Of a stretch of 64,000 bases of DNA, positions 56,540 to 64,000 are shown in pieces (the stretch's first letter is position 1; the number at the start of each line of letters is the position of its first letter). Origin of the DNA: Gordonia jinghuaiqii (GTDB taxonomy: Bacteria; Actinomycetota; Actinomycetes; Mycobacteriales; Mycobacteriaceae). A model generated the notes under the pieces. That model worked only from the letters and a program-made list of their open reading frames with translations, did not search any database and was not told the origin of the DNA. The stretch covers positions 1,984,001 to 2,048,000 of the forward strand of contig NZ_CP059491.1 in assembly GCF_014041935.1 (NCBI RefSeq), in the 5' to 3' direction. A program made the translations under genes and the position numbers.

Positions 56540-56573
56540 TTCGACGTCACTGGGCCTTCGACGTCACTGGGCC
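56540..56573. repeat. 17-bp tandem duplication at the SDR stop codon
   Basis: Two 17-nt units TTCGACGTCACTGGGCC, with a partial third to 56580. The SDR stop codon (56564-56566) lies in the second unit, so the duplicated copy sits just 3' of the gene. It is probably a replication-slippage event with no obvious function. Confidence 0.75.
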
Positions 56574-57394
56574 TTCGACAGGGCCCATCCGGTGAGCTTG
56601 GCGGAGACCCACTGGTACTTCGAGGCGACGATGCGAACCGACAGGTCGAGGATCTTGGCATCGGTGCCGACCAGGATGCGTGCCTTGTTCTTGCGTACGC
56701 CGTCGATGATGACGTCGGCGGCGTCCTCGCTGGTCATGCGGGCGAGGTAGCGGTCGAAGAACGCGGCGGTGGACTTCTGGTCGTGGTCGCCGGAGACGGT
56801 GGCGTTGCGGGCGATCGCGGTCTTGATGCCGCCGGGATGCACGCAGGTCACCTTCACCGGGTGCTTGGCGATGATCATCTCCTGGCGGAGCGCCTCGGTG
56901 AAGCCCCGGACCGCGAACTTCGCGGAGTTGTAGGCGGCCTGTCCGGGCTCGGCGAGCAATCCGAAGAGGGAGGAGGTGTTCACGATGTGACCGTCCCCGG
57001 AGGCGATCACGTGCGGCAGGAACGCCTTGGTGCCGTTGACGACGCCCCAGTAGTCGACGTCCATCACCCGCTCGATGTCCTTGAACTCGGTGCGTTCGAT
57101 CTCGCCGTGATGGGCGATGCCCGCGTTGTTGAAGACCACGTTGACCACGCCGAAATGGTCCTTGACGGTGTCTGCGTAGGTCAGGACGGCTTCGCGCTCG
57201 GCGACGTTGAGCAGTTGCGAATGAACTTCTGCGCCGGTCTCTTTGACCAGCTGCTCGGTCACCGCCAGTCCATCGGGGGTGACGTCGGAGATGGCCAGGC
57301 GGGCACCTCTGCGGGCGAGTTTGATCGCCAGGTCACGGCCCATGCCCGAGCCGGCGCCGGTGATGACGACGACCTTGCCGGAAAAGTCCTTCAT
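56564..57394 (-). CDS. Short-chain dehydrogenase/reductase
   Basis: 276 residues, classical SDR. The cofactor motif TGAGSGMG is at 12-19, NNAG near 89-92, and the catalytic S142, Y155 and K159 in SSLFGL and YNSAKF are intact. The acidic SDVTP after the second strand (D37) favours NAD over NADP. AGGAG precedes the ATG. It lies 46 bp downstream of the Baeyer-Villiger monooxygenase on the same strand, so it may supply ketone substrate to that enzyme or process its product. Confidence 0.9.
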   Translation of the reverse strand: MKDFSGKVVVITGAGSGMGRDLAIKLARRGARLAISDVTPDGLAVTEQLVKETGAEVHSQLLNVAEREAVLTYADTVKDHFGVVNVVFNNAGIAHHGEIERTEFKDIERVMDVDYWGVVNGTKAFLPHVIASGDGHIVNTSSLFGLLAEPGQAAYNSAKFAVRGFTEALRQEMIIAKHPVKVTCVHPGGIKTAIARNATVSGDHDQKSTAAFFDRYLARMTSEDAADVIIDGVRKNKARILVGTDAKILDLSVRIVASKYQWVSAKLTGWALSKAQ

Positions 57395-57440
57395 GTGTTG
57401 TCTCCTACGGGATCGTTGAGGCGGGGAGGTCGTGTCGCGG

Positions 57441-58994
57441 TCAGGCGTTCACTGCGGTGGGTTCACCGGCGGCCGAAGCGTTCTGTCCCGGCGTCGAGAC
57501 GAGATGGGGCCGTGCTCCGCGGGTCACGTCGTAGGCGGCGACGTCGAAGTGCCGGGTCGTCTGTCGGTACGCGAAGGTGAAGCCCGGCCACAGCGTGGTG
57601 ATGTTGCCGTTGGCGTCCTTGTACCAGGAGGCGCAGCCGCCGTTGACCCAGACGCTGTTGCGTAGCTTGTGCTGGATGCCCGCGTTGAACTCCTGTTGTG
57701 CGGTGAGCTTCACCTCCGTGCGAGTGATGCCCTGCGCCCGTACCGTTTTCAGATAGTCCACCAGGTAGTTCAGTTGCGACTCGATCATGTACACCATCGA
57801 GGTGTGGCCGAGTCCGGTCGACGGTCCGACCATCAGCATCATGTTCGGGAAGCCGTGCACGAACGATCCCTTGTATCCCTGCATGCCGATGTCGCCCCAC
57901 ACCTGCGCGAGGCTGCGGTCGTCCTTGCCGACGATCTTCTCGAACACCGGCGAGTCGGTGACGTGGAATCCGGTCGCGACCACGATGACGTCGACCTCAC
58001 GGGTGGTGCCGTCCTTGGCCACGATCCCGGTCGGGGTGATCCGGTCGATCCCGTCGGTGACGAGGTCGACGTTGGGCCGGGCGAGCGCCGGGTACCAGTC
58101 GTTGGAGCGCAGGATGCGCTTGCAGCCGACCTGGAAGGTCGGGGTGGCCTTGCGGCGCAGCTCGGCGTCCCGGCCGATGCCGCGCAGGATGTTCGCGCGA
58201 CACAGCAGCTCGACCGGCTTGAGTGCCTTGGGGGAGTAGGTCAGGCCGAAGGCGACCACCTCGTTGGCGGCGTAGATGCCGCCCCGGACGGCCGACTGGT
58301 AGCCGGGCACGTTCTTGAAGGCCCAGTGTTCGGTCTTGCTGTAGGGCCGCTCGGTGCGGGGGACGATCCACGGCGCGGTGCGCTGGTAGACGTCCAGACG
58401 GCCGGCGACCTTGGCGACTTCGGGAACCAGCTGGATAGCCGAGGCGCCGGTGCCGATCACCGCGACGCGCTGACCGGAGAAGTCGTGGTCGTTGTCCCAG
58501 CGGGCGGAGTGCACGATCTTGCCCTCGAAGGAGTCGATGCCCGCGATGTCGGGGAGGTTGGGCTCGCACAGCGGGCCGACGCCGCCGATCAGCACCCGGG
58601 CGCGTACCTGTTGGGTCTCGCCGTCCCGCTCGGTGTCGATGATCCAGCGGGCCTCGTCCTCGTTCCAGCGGGCGTTGGTGACCTCGGTGCCGAAGCGGGA
58701 CCGCGAGGCGATGTCGTATTTGTCGGCGACCCCGTTGATGTAGTCGTGGATCTCGGGCTGATGCGAGTAGGACCTCGACCAGGTCGGGTTCTTGGCGAAC
58801 GAATAGGAGTAGAGCTGCGACGGTACGTCGCAGGCGGCGCCGGGGTAGGTGTTGTCGCGCCAGGTGCCGCCGAAATCGCGACCGCGATCGAGGAGGACGA
58901 AGTCGTCGAAGCCGTTCTGCTTGAGGCGGACTGCCGCACCGAGACCCGAGAAGCCTGCACCGATGATGGCGATCTCTACATCGTTCGTTGTCAT
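57441..58994 (-). CDS. Flavin-containing Baeyer-Villiger monooxygenase
   Basis: 517 residues. FAD motif GAGFSG at 12-17, NADPH motif GTGASA at 181-186, and between them the type I Baeyer-Villiger fingerprint FxGxxxHxxxW as F156-G158-H162-W166. ATGF near 337-340 is the usual linker motif. Such enzymes insert oxygen next to a ketone using NADPH and O2, giving an ester or lactone. The gene is divergent from a TetR regulator across 100 bp, an arrangement like ethA-ethR, although the protein does not look like EthA. Confidence 0.92.
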   Translation of the reverse strand: MTTNDVEIAIIGAGFSGLGAAVRLKQNGFDDFVLLDRGRDFGGTWRDNTYPGAACDVPSQLYSYSFAKNPTWSRSYSHQPEIHDYINGVADKYDIASRSRFGTEVTNARWNEDEARWIIDTERDGETQQVRARVLIGGVGPLCEPNLPDIAGIDSFEGKIVHSARWDNDHDFSGQRVAVIGTGASAIQLVPEVAKVAGRLDVYQRTAPWIVPRTERPYSKTEHWAFKNVPGYQSAVRGGIYAANEVVAFGLTYSPKALKPVELLCRANILRGIGRDAELRRKATPTFQVGCKRILRSNDWYPALARPNVDLVTDGIDRITPTGIVAKDGTTREVDVIVVATGFHVTDSPVFEKIVGKDDRSLAQVWGDIGMQGYKGSFVHGFPNMMLMVGPSTGLGHTSMVYMIESQLNYLVDYLKTVRAQGITRTEVKLTAQQEFNAGIQHKLRNSVWVNGGCASWYKDANGNITTLWPGFTFAYRQTTRHFDVAAYDVTRGARPHLVSTPGQNASAAGEPTAVNA

Positions 58995-59025
58995 GGTGCC
59001 ACCCTAAAGTGGTACTGAACACGTG

Positions 59026-59053
59026 TCAATAGCTATTGAACGTCAATCAATAG
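59026..59053. promoter_or_regulatory. Putative TetR operator between the monooxygenase and tetR
   Basis: A perfect 14-bp palindrome TCAATAGCTATTGA (59026-59039), followed by a further CAATAG half-site at 59048-59053, giving three half-sites CAATAG/CTATTG/CAATAG. It lies between divergent genes, 32 bp from the monooxygenase start and 42 bp before the tetR GTG. Position and symmetry fit autoregulation plus control of the monooxygenase/SDR operon. Confidence 0.6.
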
Positions 59054-59094
59054 GGGTAGTCTGGCCCGAGACCACCAGGAGAGGAACATCCACA

Positions 59095-59739
59095 GTGTCG
59101 GTGCTCAGAGAAGGCCGGATCAGGGATGATCGCAAGCGCACCCGGATGACCCCGGAGGCCCGCCGCGATCAACTCATCGAGTTCGGTCTCGCCATGGTGC
59201 GGGAACGGCCGCTCGAAGAGATCACGATCGACGCCATCGCCGACGCGGCGGGGGTGTCACGCGCACTGCTGTTCCACTACTTCGCCTCCAAGCAGGAGTT
59301 CCACGTCGCGATCGCGCAGGCGCAGGCCGACCAGATGCTGGCGTGTACCGCACCCGACGACTCGCTCGGCGACCCGATCGCGATGCTGTCGGCGTCGATG
59401 GCGGCCTTCGTCGACTATGTCAGCGAGAACCGCACCGCCTACACGGCCCTGATCCGCGGTGCGTCGAGCTCCGACCCGGCCATGCGTGAGGTCATCGACC
59501 GCACCCGGGAGGTGATGGTGCGGCGCGTCCTCGACCACGCACCCGCTTTCGGGGTGGAGGTCACCCCGACCGTGGTGATGAGCGTGCACGGGTGGGTCGC
59601 CTTCGTCGAGGAGACGACGATCCGCTGGCTGACCTCGTCGACGGTGAGCCGGACCGAGCTCCTGGCCTTGATCACCGCGGCGCTGCCGGCGCTGGCGGCG
59701 GCGGTTCCCGCCGACCCGGAGCCGTCGCCCGGCCCCTAG
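59095..59739 (+). CDS. TetR-family transcriptional regulator
   Basis: 214 residues. The helix-turn-helix lies at about 43-63 (ITIDAIADAAGVSRALLFHYFASKQEF), the TetR signature. The ligand-binding half has no recognisable motif. GTG 59095 is chosen because CAGGAGAGG lies 10-18 nt upstream; an in-frame GTG at 59023 would run through the operator. It probably represses the divergent monooxygenase/SDR genes. Confidence 0.9.
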   Translation: MSVLREGRIRDDRKRTRMTPEARRDQLIEFGLAMVRERPLEEITIDAIADAAGVSRALLFHYFASKQEFHVAIAQAQADQMLACTAPDDSLGDPIAMLSASMAAFVDYVSENRTAYTALIRGASSSDPAMREVIDRTREVMVRRVLDHAPAFGVEVTPTVVMSVHGWVAFVEETTIRWLTSSTVSRTELLALITAALPALAAAVPADPEPSPGP

Positions 59740-59874
59740 AGTCCGACGGCCCGCGGTATGTCGGCGTCCCCAGAGCGCCATCGGCCTTGGGGGTGAGCGC
59801 GGCGACATTGCGCGCGGGTACCCGTCGGTATCCCCGCGTCGGGTACGCGCGGGGACTCGCACCGGTTCTCCTCA

Positions 59875-59904
59875 ACACCGACACCGACACCGACACCGAC
59901 ACCG
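59875..59904. repeat. Hexanucleotide microsatellite (ACACCG)5
   Basis: Five perfect copies of ACACCG in the 272-bp gap between tetR and the acyltransferase-like gene, about 110 bp before the latter's start. Slippage could change promoter spacing. No other gene is seen in this gap. Confidence 0.85.
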
Positions 59905-60011
59905 CGATCGGGGTACGCGGTGCGCGCGATCGAACATCAGATGACAAGCTCGTGGGCAGGGGAGTCGAACGATGGGGGCGGAGAACTGCTGACCGACGTG
60001 AAGGTGGACGC

Positions 60012-61451
60012 ATGACGACGACCGAATCCCGCCCTGGGATGAACGCTGACGCACAGGGCACAGGGGCCAGGATCCGCAAGGTGTTCGGCGGCGCCGAGCG
60101 ACTGGCCTCTGACGACGCGCCGTTCTGGTTCGTCACGCCGGCACTGGGCTGGTCGGTGGTATTGCAGATGGTGTGGGTCCTCGACGACGAGGTCTCCCTC
60201 GAGGCGCTGACCGCGATGAACGCCGCCCTGGCGCGTGGACGACTGCACCGCATGCTCGTGCCGTCGACGGTGTACGGAGCGCGCCCGCGCTGGGTCGACG
60301 CGCCCGACAGTCCCGGCCTGGCCGCCGACACCGAGCCGGTGGCGGAGGCCGACATCGACGCCTGGGCGACCGCGGAGATGTCCACGGTCCCCCTCGACGC
60401 GGAGGGCGGCCGGTGCTGGCGGCTTCGCAGTGCTCCCACCGAGTCCGGCGGCACAGTGGTGTCGCTGTGCACGTTGCATGTGCTCACCGACGGTCGCGGC
60501 ATGCTGGCCGCGGCGGCCGAGGCCGCCGCGGCGTCGGCGGTGCCGTTGATCCCGGACACCGAGGCACCCGCTGCGGCCCCGAACCCGAAGTCGCCCACTG
60601 CGATCCGGCGACGCCAGCAGATCGCCGACGTCGCCGACGCCTGTGTCCAGGCGGGCGCGGCGGCCACCGGCATCGTCCGTGCCGCGCTCGCCCGGCGCAA
60701 GAGCGCGGGTTTCGAGTCCGATCCGCGTCCCGCGCGCGCCCCCATCGCCGAGCGATCACCTGCTGCCGAGTTCGCCTGGGCCACCGCGACTGTCCCCGCC
60801 GCCGAGTGGGACCGCGTCGCGCGCGAACACGAGGGTTCGTCGAATACCCTGTTCATCGCCGCGGTGAGCGGGCTCCTCCGGTCCAGCGGCCACGCACCGC
60901 TCGGGCACCCGATCAAGGTGGGTGTGCCGGTCGACCGCCGCGAGGGCGAGAACGACACCCGCTCGAATGCCATTGCGGGAGTGTCGGTGTTCCTCACCGA
61001 CGAGCCGGTGGCCGGTGGCGACCTCGGCGGCATCCGCGCGGCCTGCAAGGCGGCGTTCGTGCGACTGTCCGAAGGACGGCGCGCGCCACAGGTTTACCTG
61101 CGCCCGCTGGTCTGGTTCATCCCCGCCTCGGTGATCATCAAGATCGTCAGCGCGGGCACCGGGATGCCGGACGCGGTGATCTCCAACCTCGGCGACGTTC
61201 CGCCGGAGGCGACCCTGATCGGCGGCCGGCCGGTGCGAAAGCTGGCGTTTCGCGGGATGGCCCAGGGCGTCGACGCCGCGGCGGGCCACCGGTTCGGCGA
61301 CGGTGTGCAGTCCTGGCTGATCCGCACCAGGGATCAGGTCACGTTCACCGTCCTGGGATGCGACGAGAACAGTTTCGGTTCCGATGCCGTCCTCGCAGAT
61401 CTCCTGCACCGCGAACTGACGGCCTGGGGGCTGCCACACGAGATCTGGTGA
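60012..61451 (+). CDS. HxxxDG condensation/acyltransferase-like protein
   Basis: 479 residues of the condensation/wax-ester-synthase superfamily. The active-site motif is HVLTDG at 156-161 (first His of HHxxxDG replaced by Leu). The second half carries GVPVDRRE and AGVSVFLTDEP in the floor-loop region and AVISNLGDVPPE, the usual SN-x-GP-type latch. It could acylate an alcohol or amine; the substrate is unknown. AAGGTGG lies 5-11 nt before ATG 60012. It stands alone between tetR and kgd. Confidence 0.82.
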   Translation: MTTTESRPGMNADAQGTGARIRKVFGGAERLASDDAPFWFVTPALGWSVVLQMVWVLDDEVSLEALTAMNAALARGRLHRMLVPSTVYGARPRWVDAPDSPGLAADTEPVAEADIDAWATAEMSTVPLDAEGGRCWRLRSAPTESGGTVVSLCTLHVLTDGRGMLAAAAEAAAASAVPLIPDTEAPAAAPNPKSPTAIRRRQQIADVADACVQAGAAATGIVRAALARRKSAGFESDPRPARAPIAERSPAAEFAWATATVPAAEWDRVAREHEGSSNTLFIAAVSGLLRSSGHAPLGHPIKVGVPVDRREGENDTRSNAIAGVSVFLTDEPVAGGDLGGIRAACKAAFVRLSEGRRAPQVYLRPLVWFIPASVIIKIVSAGTGMPDAVISNLGDVPPEATLIGGRPVRKLAFRGMAQGVDAAAGHRFGDGVQSWLIRTRDQVTFTVLGCDENSFGSDAVLADLLHRELTAWGLPHEIW

Positions 61452-61596
61452 GGTGCGATGTGGTGGCGCAATCCACGGGAATAGGGCACGCGCGGAGGTG
61501 AGCCACCGCTACTCATGACCTCACCGGACAGCTGTCGCCGCTGCGGCCGGCGTGTGCGAGTCTCAGCTGCGCCCGGAGCGCGAACCCCCGATCGAG

Positions 61597-61643
61597 ACAG
61601 CAGGCGGCCCCTGCCGGAGAGTCCGGCAGGGGCCGCCTGCTGT
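61597..61643 (-). terminator. Strong hairpin terminator downstream of kgd
   Basis: A perfect 22-bp inverted repeat (61597-61618 and 61622-61643) with a 3-nt GAG loop, GC-rich, 15 bp after the kgd stop. There is no U-tract, but the stem is exceptionally stable. It also faces the end of the upstream acyltransferase-like gene and could stop both transcripts. Confidence 0.8.
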
Positions 61644-61658
61644 GATCTGCTTGTAGTC

Positions 61659-64000
61659 CTACTCGCCGAAGGCCTCGTCGAGGATCTCCTGCTGCTCGAC
61701 TGCGTGTACCTTGCTCGAGCCCGACGACGGCGCAGACATCGCGCGGCGCGACACCCGGCGGAGCCCGCCGAGGAGGTCGGGCAGCACCTCCGGCAGCCAC
61801 AGGCCGAGGAACGGCCACGGACCCTGGTTGGCCGGTTCCTCCTGGACCCAGCGGAACTCGGTCGCGTTCGGGTACTGCTCGAGGGTGTTGCGCAGACGAC
61901 GGTGGGGCACCGGGTAGAGCTGCTCGATACGGACGATGGCGATGTCCTCGCGACCCTCCTTGTCCCGGCGCGCGGCGAGCTCGTAGTAGAGCTTGCCGCT
62001 CACCAGCAGCACTCGCTTGACCTTGCCGCGATCGGCGTCGTCGTCCTTCACGAAATGCGGGTCGTCGATCACCGAACGGAACTTGTCCTCGGTGAAGTCC
62101 TCGACCGGGCTGACCGCAGCCTTGTTGCGCAGCATCGACTTCGGGGTGAAGACGATGAGCGGGCGGCTGATGCCGTCGAGTACGTGGCGACGAAGCAGGT
62201 GGAAGTAGCTGGCCGGTGTCGACGGCAGCGCCACCGTCATCGAACCCTCGGCGCACAGCTGCAGGAAGCGCTCGATACGACCCGAGGTGTGGTCCGGGCC
62301 CTGGCCCTCGTGTCCGTGCGGCAGGAGCAGCACGACGTCGGAGAGCTGGCCCCACTTGGCCTCACCGGAGGAGATGAACTCATCGATGATGGACTGCGCG
62401 CCGTTGACGAAGTCGCCGAACTGACCCTCCCACACCACGAGGGCGTCGGGGTTGCCCACGGAGTAGCCGTACTCGAAGCCGACGATCGCGAACTCGGAGA
62501 GAGGCGAGTCGTAGACCATGAACCGGCCGCCGTTGTTCTCGGCGCCGTTCTCCTCACCCACGGGCTGCAGATTGTTGAGCGGCGTGTACTCCTTACCGGT
62601 CGACCGGTCGATGAGTACCGAGTGACGCTGCGTGAACGTGCCGCGACGCGAGTCCTGGCCGGACAGCCGGACGGTGCGCCCCTCCATGACCAGCGAACCG
62701 AACGCCAGCAACTCGGCGAACGCCCAGTCGATGTTGCCCTTGCGGGCGGCCTCGGCACGACGCTCCAGCACCGGCTTGACGCGCGGATGCGGGGTGAAAC
62801 CCTCGGGGACGTTGACGAACGCGTCGCCGATGAGCTCCAGGGTCTTGTTGTCGACGGCGGTCACCAGCTTGGTCGGCAACGTCTGGTCGGCCTGGATCGA
62901 CGGGGACGGCTCGACGCTGAACTTCTCGAGTTCCTTGACCTCGTTGAAGACCCGTTCGAGCTGACCCTGGTAGTCGCGTAGGGCGTCCTCGGCCTCCTTG
63001 GTCGAGATGTCACCGCGACCGATCAGGGCCTCGGTGTAGCTCTTGCGGACGCCGCGCTTGGTGTCGATGACCTCGTACATCGCCGGCTGCGTCATCGAGG
63101 GGTCGTCACCCTCGTTGTGGCCGCGGCGACGGAAACAGACGAGGTCGATGACGACGTCCTTGTGGTAGGTCTGGCGGTAGTCGACGGCCAGCTTGGCAGC
63201 CCAGACGCAGGCCTCGGGGTCGTCACCGTTCACGTGGAAGATCGGCGCGCCGATCATCTTCGCCACGTCGGTGCAGTACTCCGTGGAACGCGAGTGCTCG
63301 GGTGCGGTGGTGAAGCCGACCTGGTTGTTGACGACGATGTGCACGGTGCCGCCGGTGCGGTAACCGGGCAGCATGGCCATGTTGAGGGTTTCGGCGACCA
63401 CGCCCTGGCCGGCGAATGCGGCATCGCCGTGCAGCATGAGCGGCAGGATCGGGAAACGATCGTCCTCGTCCATGAGGTCCTGCTTGGCGCGGACCAGACC
63501 TTCGAGGACCGGGTCGACGGCCTCGAGGTGGCTCGGATTGGCGGTCAGCGAGACGTTGATCTCGTTGTCGCCGAACATCTGGTAGTACTTGCCCTCCGCG
63601 CCGAGGTGGTACTTGACGTCACCCGAACCGTGCGCCTGCGACGGGTTCAGGTTGCCCTCGAACTCGCTGAAGATCTTCGAGTACGGCTTGCCGACGATGT
63701 TGGCGAGCACGTTCAGACGGCCGCGGTGCGGCATACCGATGACGACCTCGGTCAGGTTGTGCTCGGCGCTCTGGTCGATGACCGCGTCCATCATCGGGAT
63801 GACCGACTCGGCACCCTCGAGCGAGAAACGCTTCTGGCCGACGTACTTGGTCTGGAGGAACGTCTCGAAGGCCTCGGCGGCGTTCAGCTTGCTCAGGATG
63901 TACTTCTGCTCGCCGACCGGCGGCTTCACATGCTTGATCTCGACCCGCTCCTGCAGCCACTTCTGCTGCTCGGGTTCGAGGATGTGGGTGTACTCCACGC
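61659..64000 (-). CDS. kgd: Multifunctional 2-oxoglutarate decarboxylase/dehydrogenase E1 (partial)
   Basis: 780 codons of the C-terminal part; the start and the N-terminal acyltransferase domain lie beyond the right edge. The E1 domain has PHRGRLNVL, the thiamine-diphosphate motif [17 protein letters not shown] and [15 protein letters not shown]. The transketolase C-terminal domain has [24 protein letters not shown] and [17 protein letters not shown]. It converts 2-oxoglutarate to succinyl-CoA or succinic semialdehyde in the TCA cycle and is regulated by GarA in mycobacteria. Homologue of Rv1248c. Confidence 0.96.
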   Translation of the reverse strand, partial: VEYTHILEPEQQKWLQERVEIKHVKPPVGEQKYILSKLNAAEAFETFLQTKYVGQKRFSLEGAESVIPMMDAVIDQSAEHNLTEVVIGMPHRGRLNVLANIVGKPYSKIFSEFEGNLNPSQAHGSGDVKYHLGAEGKYYQMFGDNEINVSLTANPSHLEAVDPVLEGLVRAKQDLMDEDDRFPILPLMLHGDAAFAGQGVVAETLNMAMLPGYRTGGTVHIVVNNQVGFTTAPEHSRSTEYCTDVAKMIGAPIFHVNGDDPEACVWAAKLAVDYRQTYHKDVVIDLVCFRRRGHNEGDDPSMTQPAMYEVIDTKRGVRKSYTEALIGRGDISTKEAEDALRDYQGQLERVFNEVKELEKFSVEPSPSIQADQTLPTKLVTAVDNKTLELIGDAFVNVPEGFTPHPRVKPVLERRAEAARKGNIDWAFAELLAFGSLVMEGRTVRLSGQDSRRGTFTQRHSVLIDRSTGKEYTPLNNLQPVGEENGAENNGGRFMVYDSPLSEFAIVGFEYGYSVGNPDALVVWEGQFGDFVNGAQSIIDEFISSGEAKWGQLSDVVLLLPHGHEGQGPDHTSGRIERFLQLCAEGSMTVALPSTPASYFHLLRRHVLDGISRPLIVFTPKSMLRNKAAVSPVEDFTEDKFRSVIDDPHFVKDDDADRGKVKRVLLVSGKLYYELAARRDKEGREDIAIVRIEQLYPVPHRRLRNTLEQYPNATEFRWVQEEPANQGPWPFLGLWLPEVLPDLLGGLRRVSRRAMSAPSSGSSKVHAVEQQEILDEAFGE

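Noticed and set aside
58995..59025. Second KstR box (GAACACGTGT) before the monooxygenase
   Set aside because: It breaks at least two fixed positions of the consensus; the adjacent 14-bp palindrome is a better operator for the neighbouring TetR.
59023..59094. Longer start for the TetR gene at GTG 59023
   Set aside because: It would put the perfect palindromic operator inside the coding region and has no Shine-Dalgarno site; GTG 59095 has one.

Overview
The window is high-GC actinobacterial DNA. Dense operons, many GTG/TTG starts, 4-bp ATGA/GTGA overlaps and gene content point to the mycolic-acid bacteria (Mycobacteriales). A Gordonia-like genus is my best guess; no rRNA or other marker in the window fixes the genus. 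Gene order supports the assignment. About 8.2-33.9 kb follows the M. tuberculosis order Rv3285 to Rv3264c (accA3, sufE-like, sseA, maf, accE5, accD5, birA, PH-domain protein, gtrA, purK, purE, TIGR03089, lcp, rmlD, wbbL, manB) in inverted orientation. About 33.9-64 kb follows Rv1220c to Rv1248c (O-methyltransferase, sigE, rseA, htrA, tatB, mrp, Rv1230c-1232c, Rv1234, lpqY-sugABC, corA, kgd) in direct orientation. Lineage-specific genes are inserted in both blocks. These equivalences are from memory of the M. tuberculosis map, not from a search.

Region by region. 1-2.5 kb: a molybdenum hydroxylase operon of the PaoABC/YagTSR type, truncated at the left edge. 2.6-8.2 kb: a type II NADH dehydrogenase, a HAD phosphatase, an unrecognised TY-Chap/YbjN-like protein, a nitronate monooxygenase-family flavoprotein behind a perfect KstR-type operator, a rhodanese and MarR regulator with a putative operator, and a 68-bp near-perfect palindrome. 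8.2-17 kb: acyl-CoA carboxylase subunits (accA3; accD5-accE5), sulfur-transfer genes, a PapA-like condensation protein and a lipoprotein zinc peptidase. 17-24 kb: a RutA-like flavin monooxygenase with a GntR regulator, birA, membrane proteins and a two-component system coupled to a PH-domain protein. 24-34 kb: purine synthesis (purK-purE), a dienelactone hydrolase-like enzyme, an F420-type oxidoreductase, and cell-wall genes (LCP ligase, rmlD, wbbL, manB).

34-43.5 kb: the envelope-stress locus sigE-rseA-htrA-tatB, mrp, a secreted transglycosylase, and a DUF1003 protein with an MgtE-N/CBS protein. 43.5-48.4 kb: the trehalose-recycling ABC importer lpqY-sugA-sugB-sugC. 48.4-53.7 kb: an accessory stretch with a ParB-like protein, metallophosphoesterase, SUFU-domain protein, HemK-like methyltransferase, CDGSH iron-sulfur protein, heme-oxygenase-like diiron protein and an endonuclease III-like protein. 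53.7-61.5 kb: corA, marC, an orphan ProX-like lipoprotein, a Baeyer-Villiger monooxygenase/SDR operon divergent from a TetR regulator, and a second HxxxDG acyltransferase-like protein. 61.6-64 kb: the 3' part of kgd followed by a strong hairpin.

I found no tRNA or rRNA gene, CRISPR array, insertion sequence or prophage. The most interesting leads are the KstR-type operator on the flavoprotein gene, the methyltransferase/CDGSH/diiron-oxidase cluster, the 68-bp palindrome, and the PapA-like gene embedded in the carboxylase/sulfur operon.
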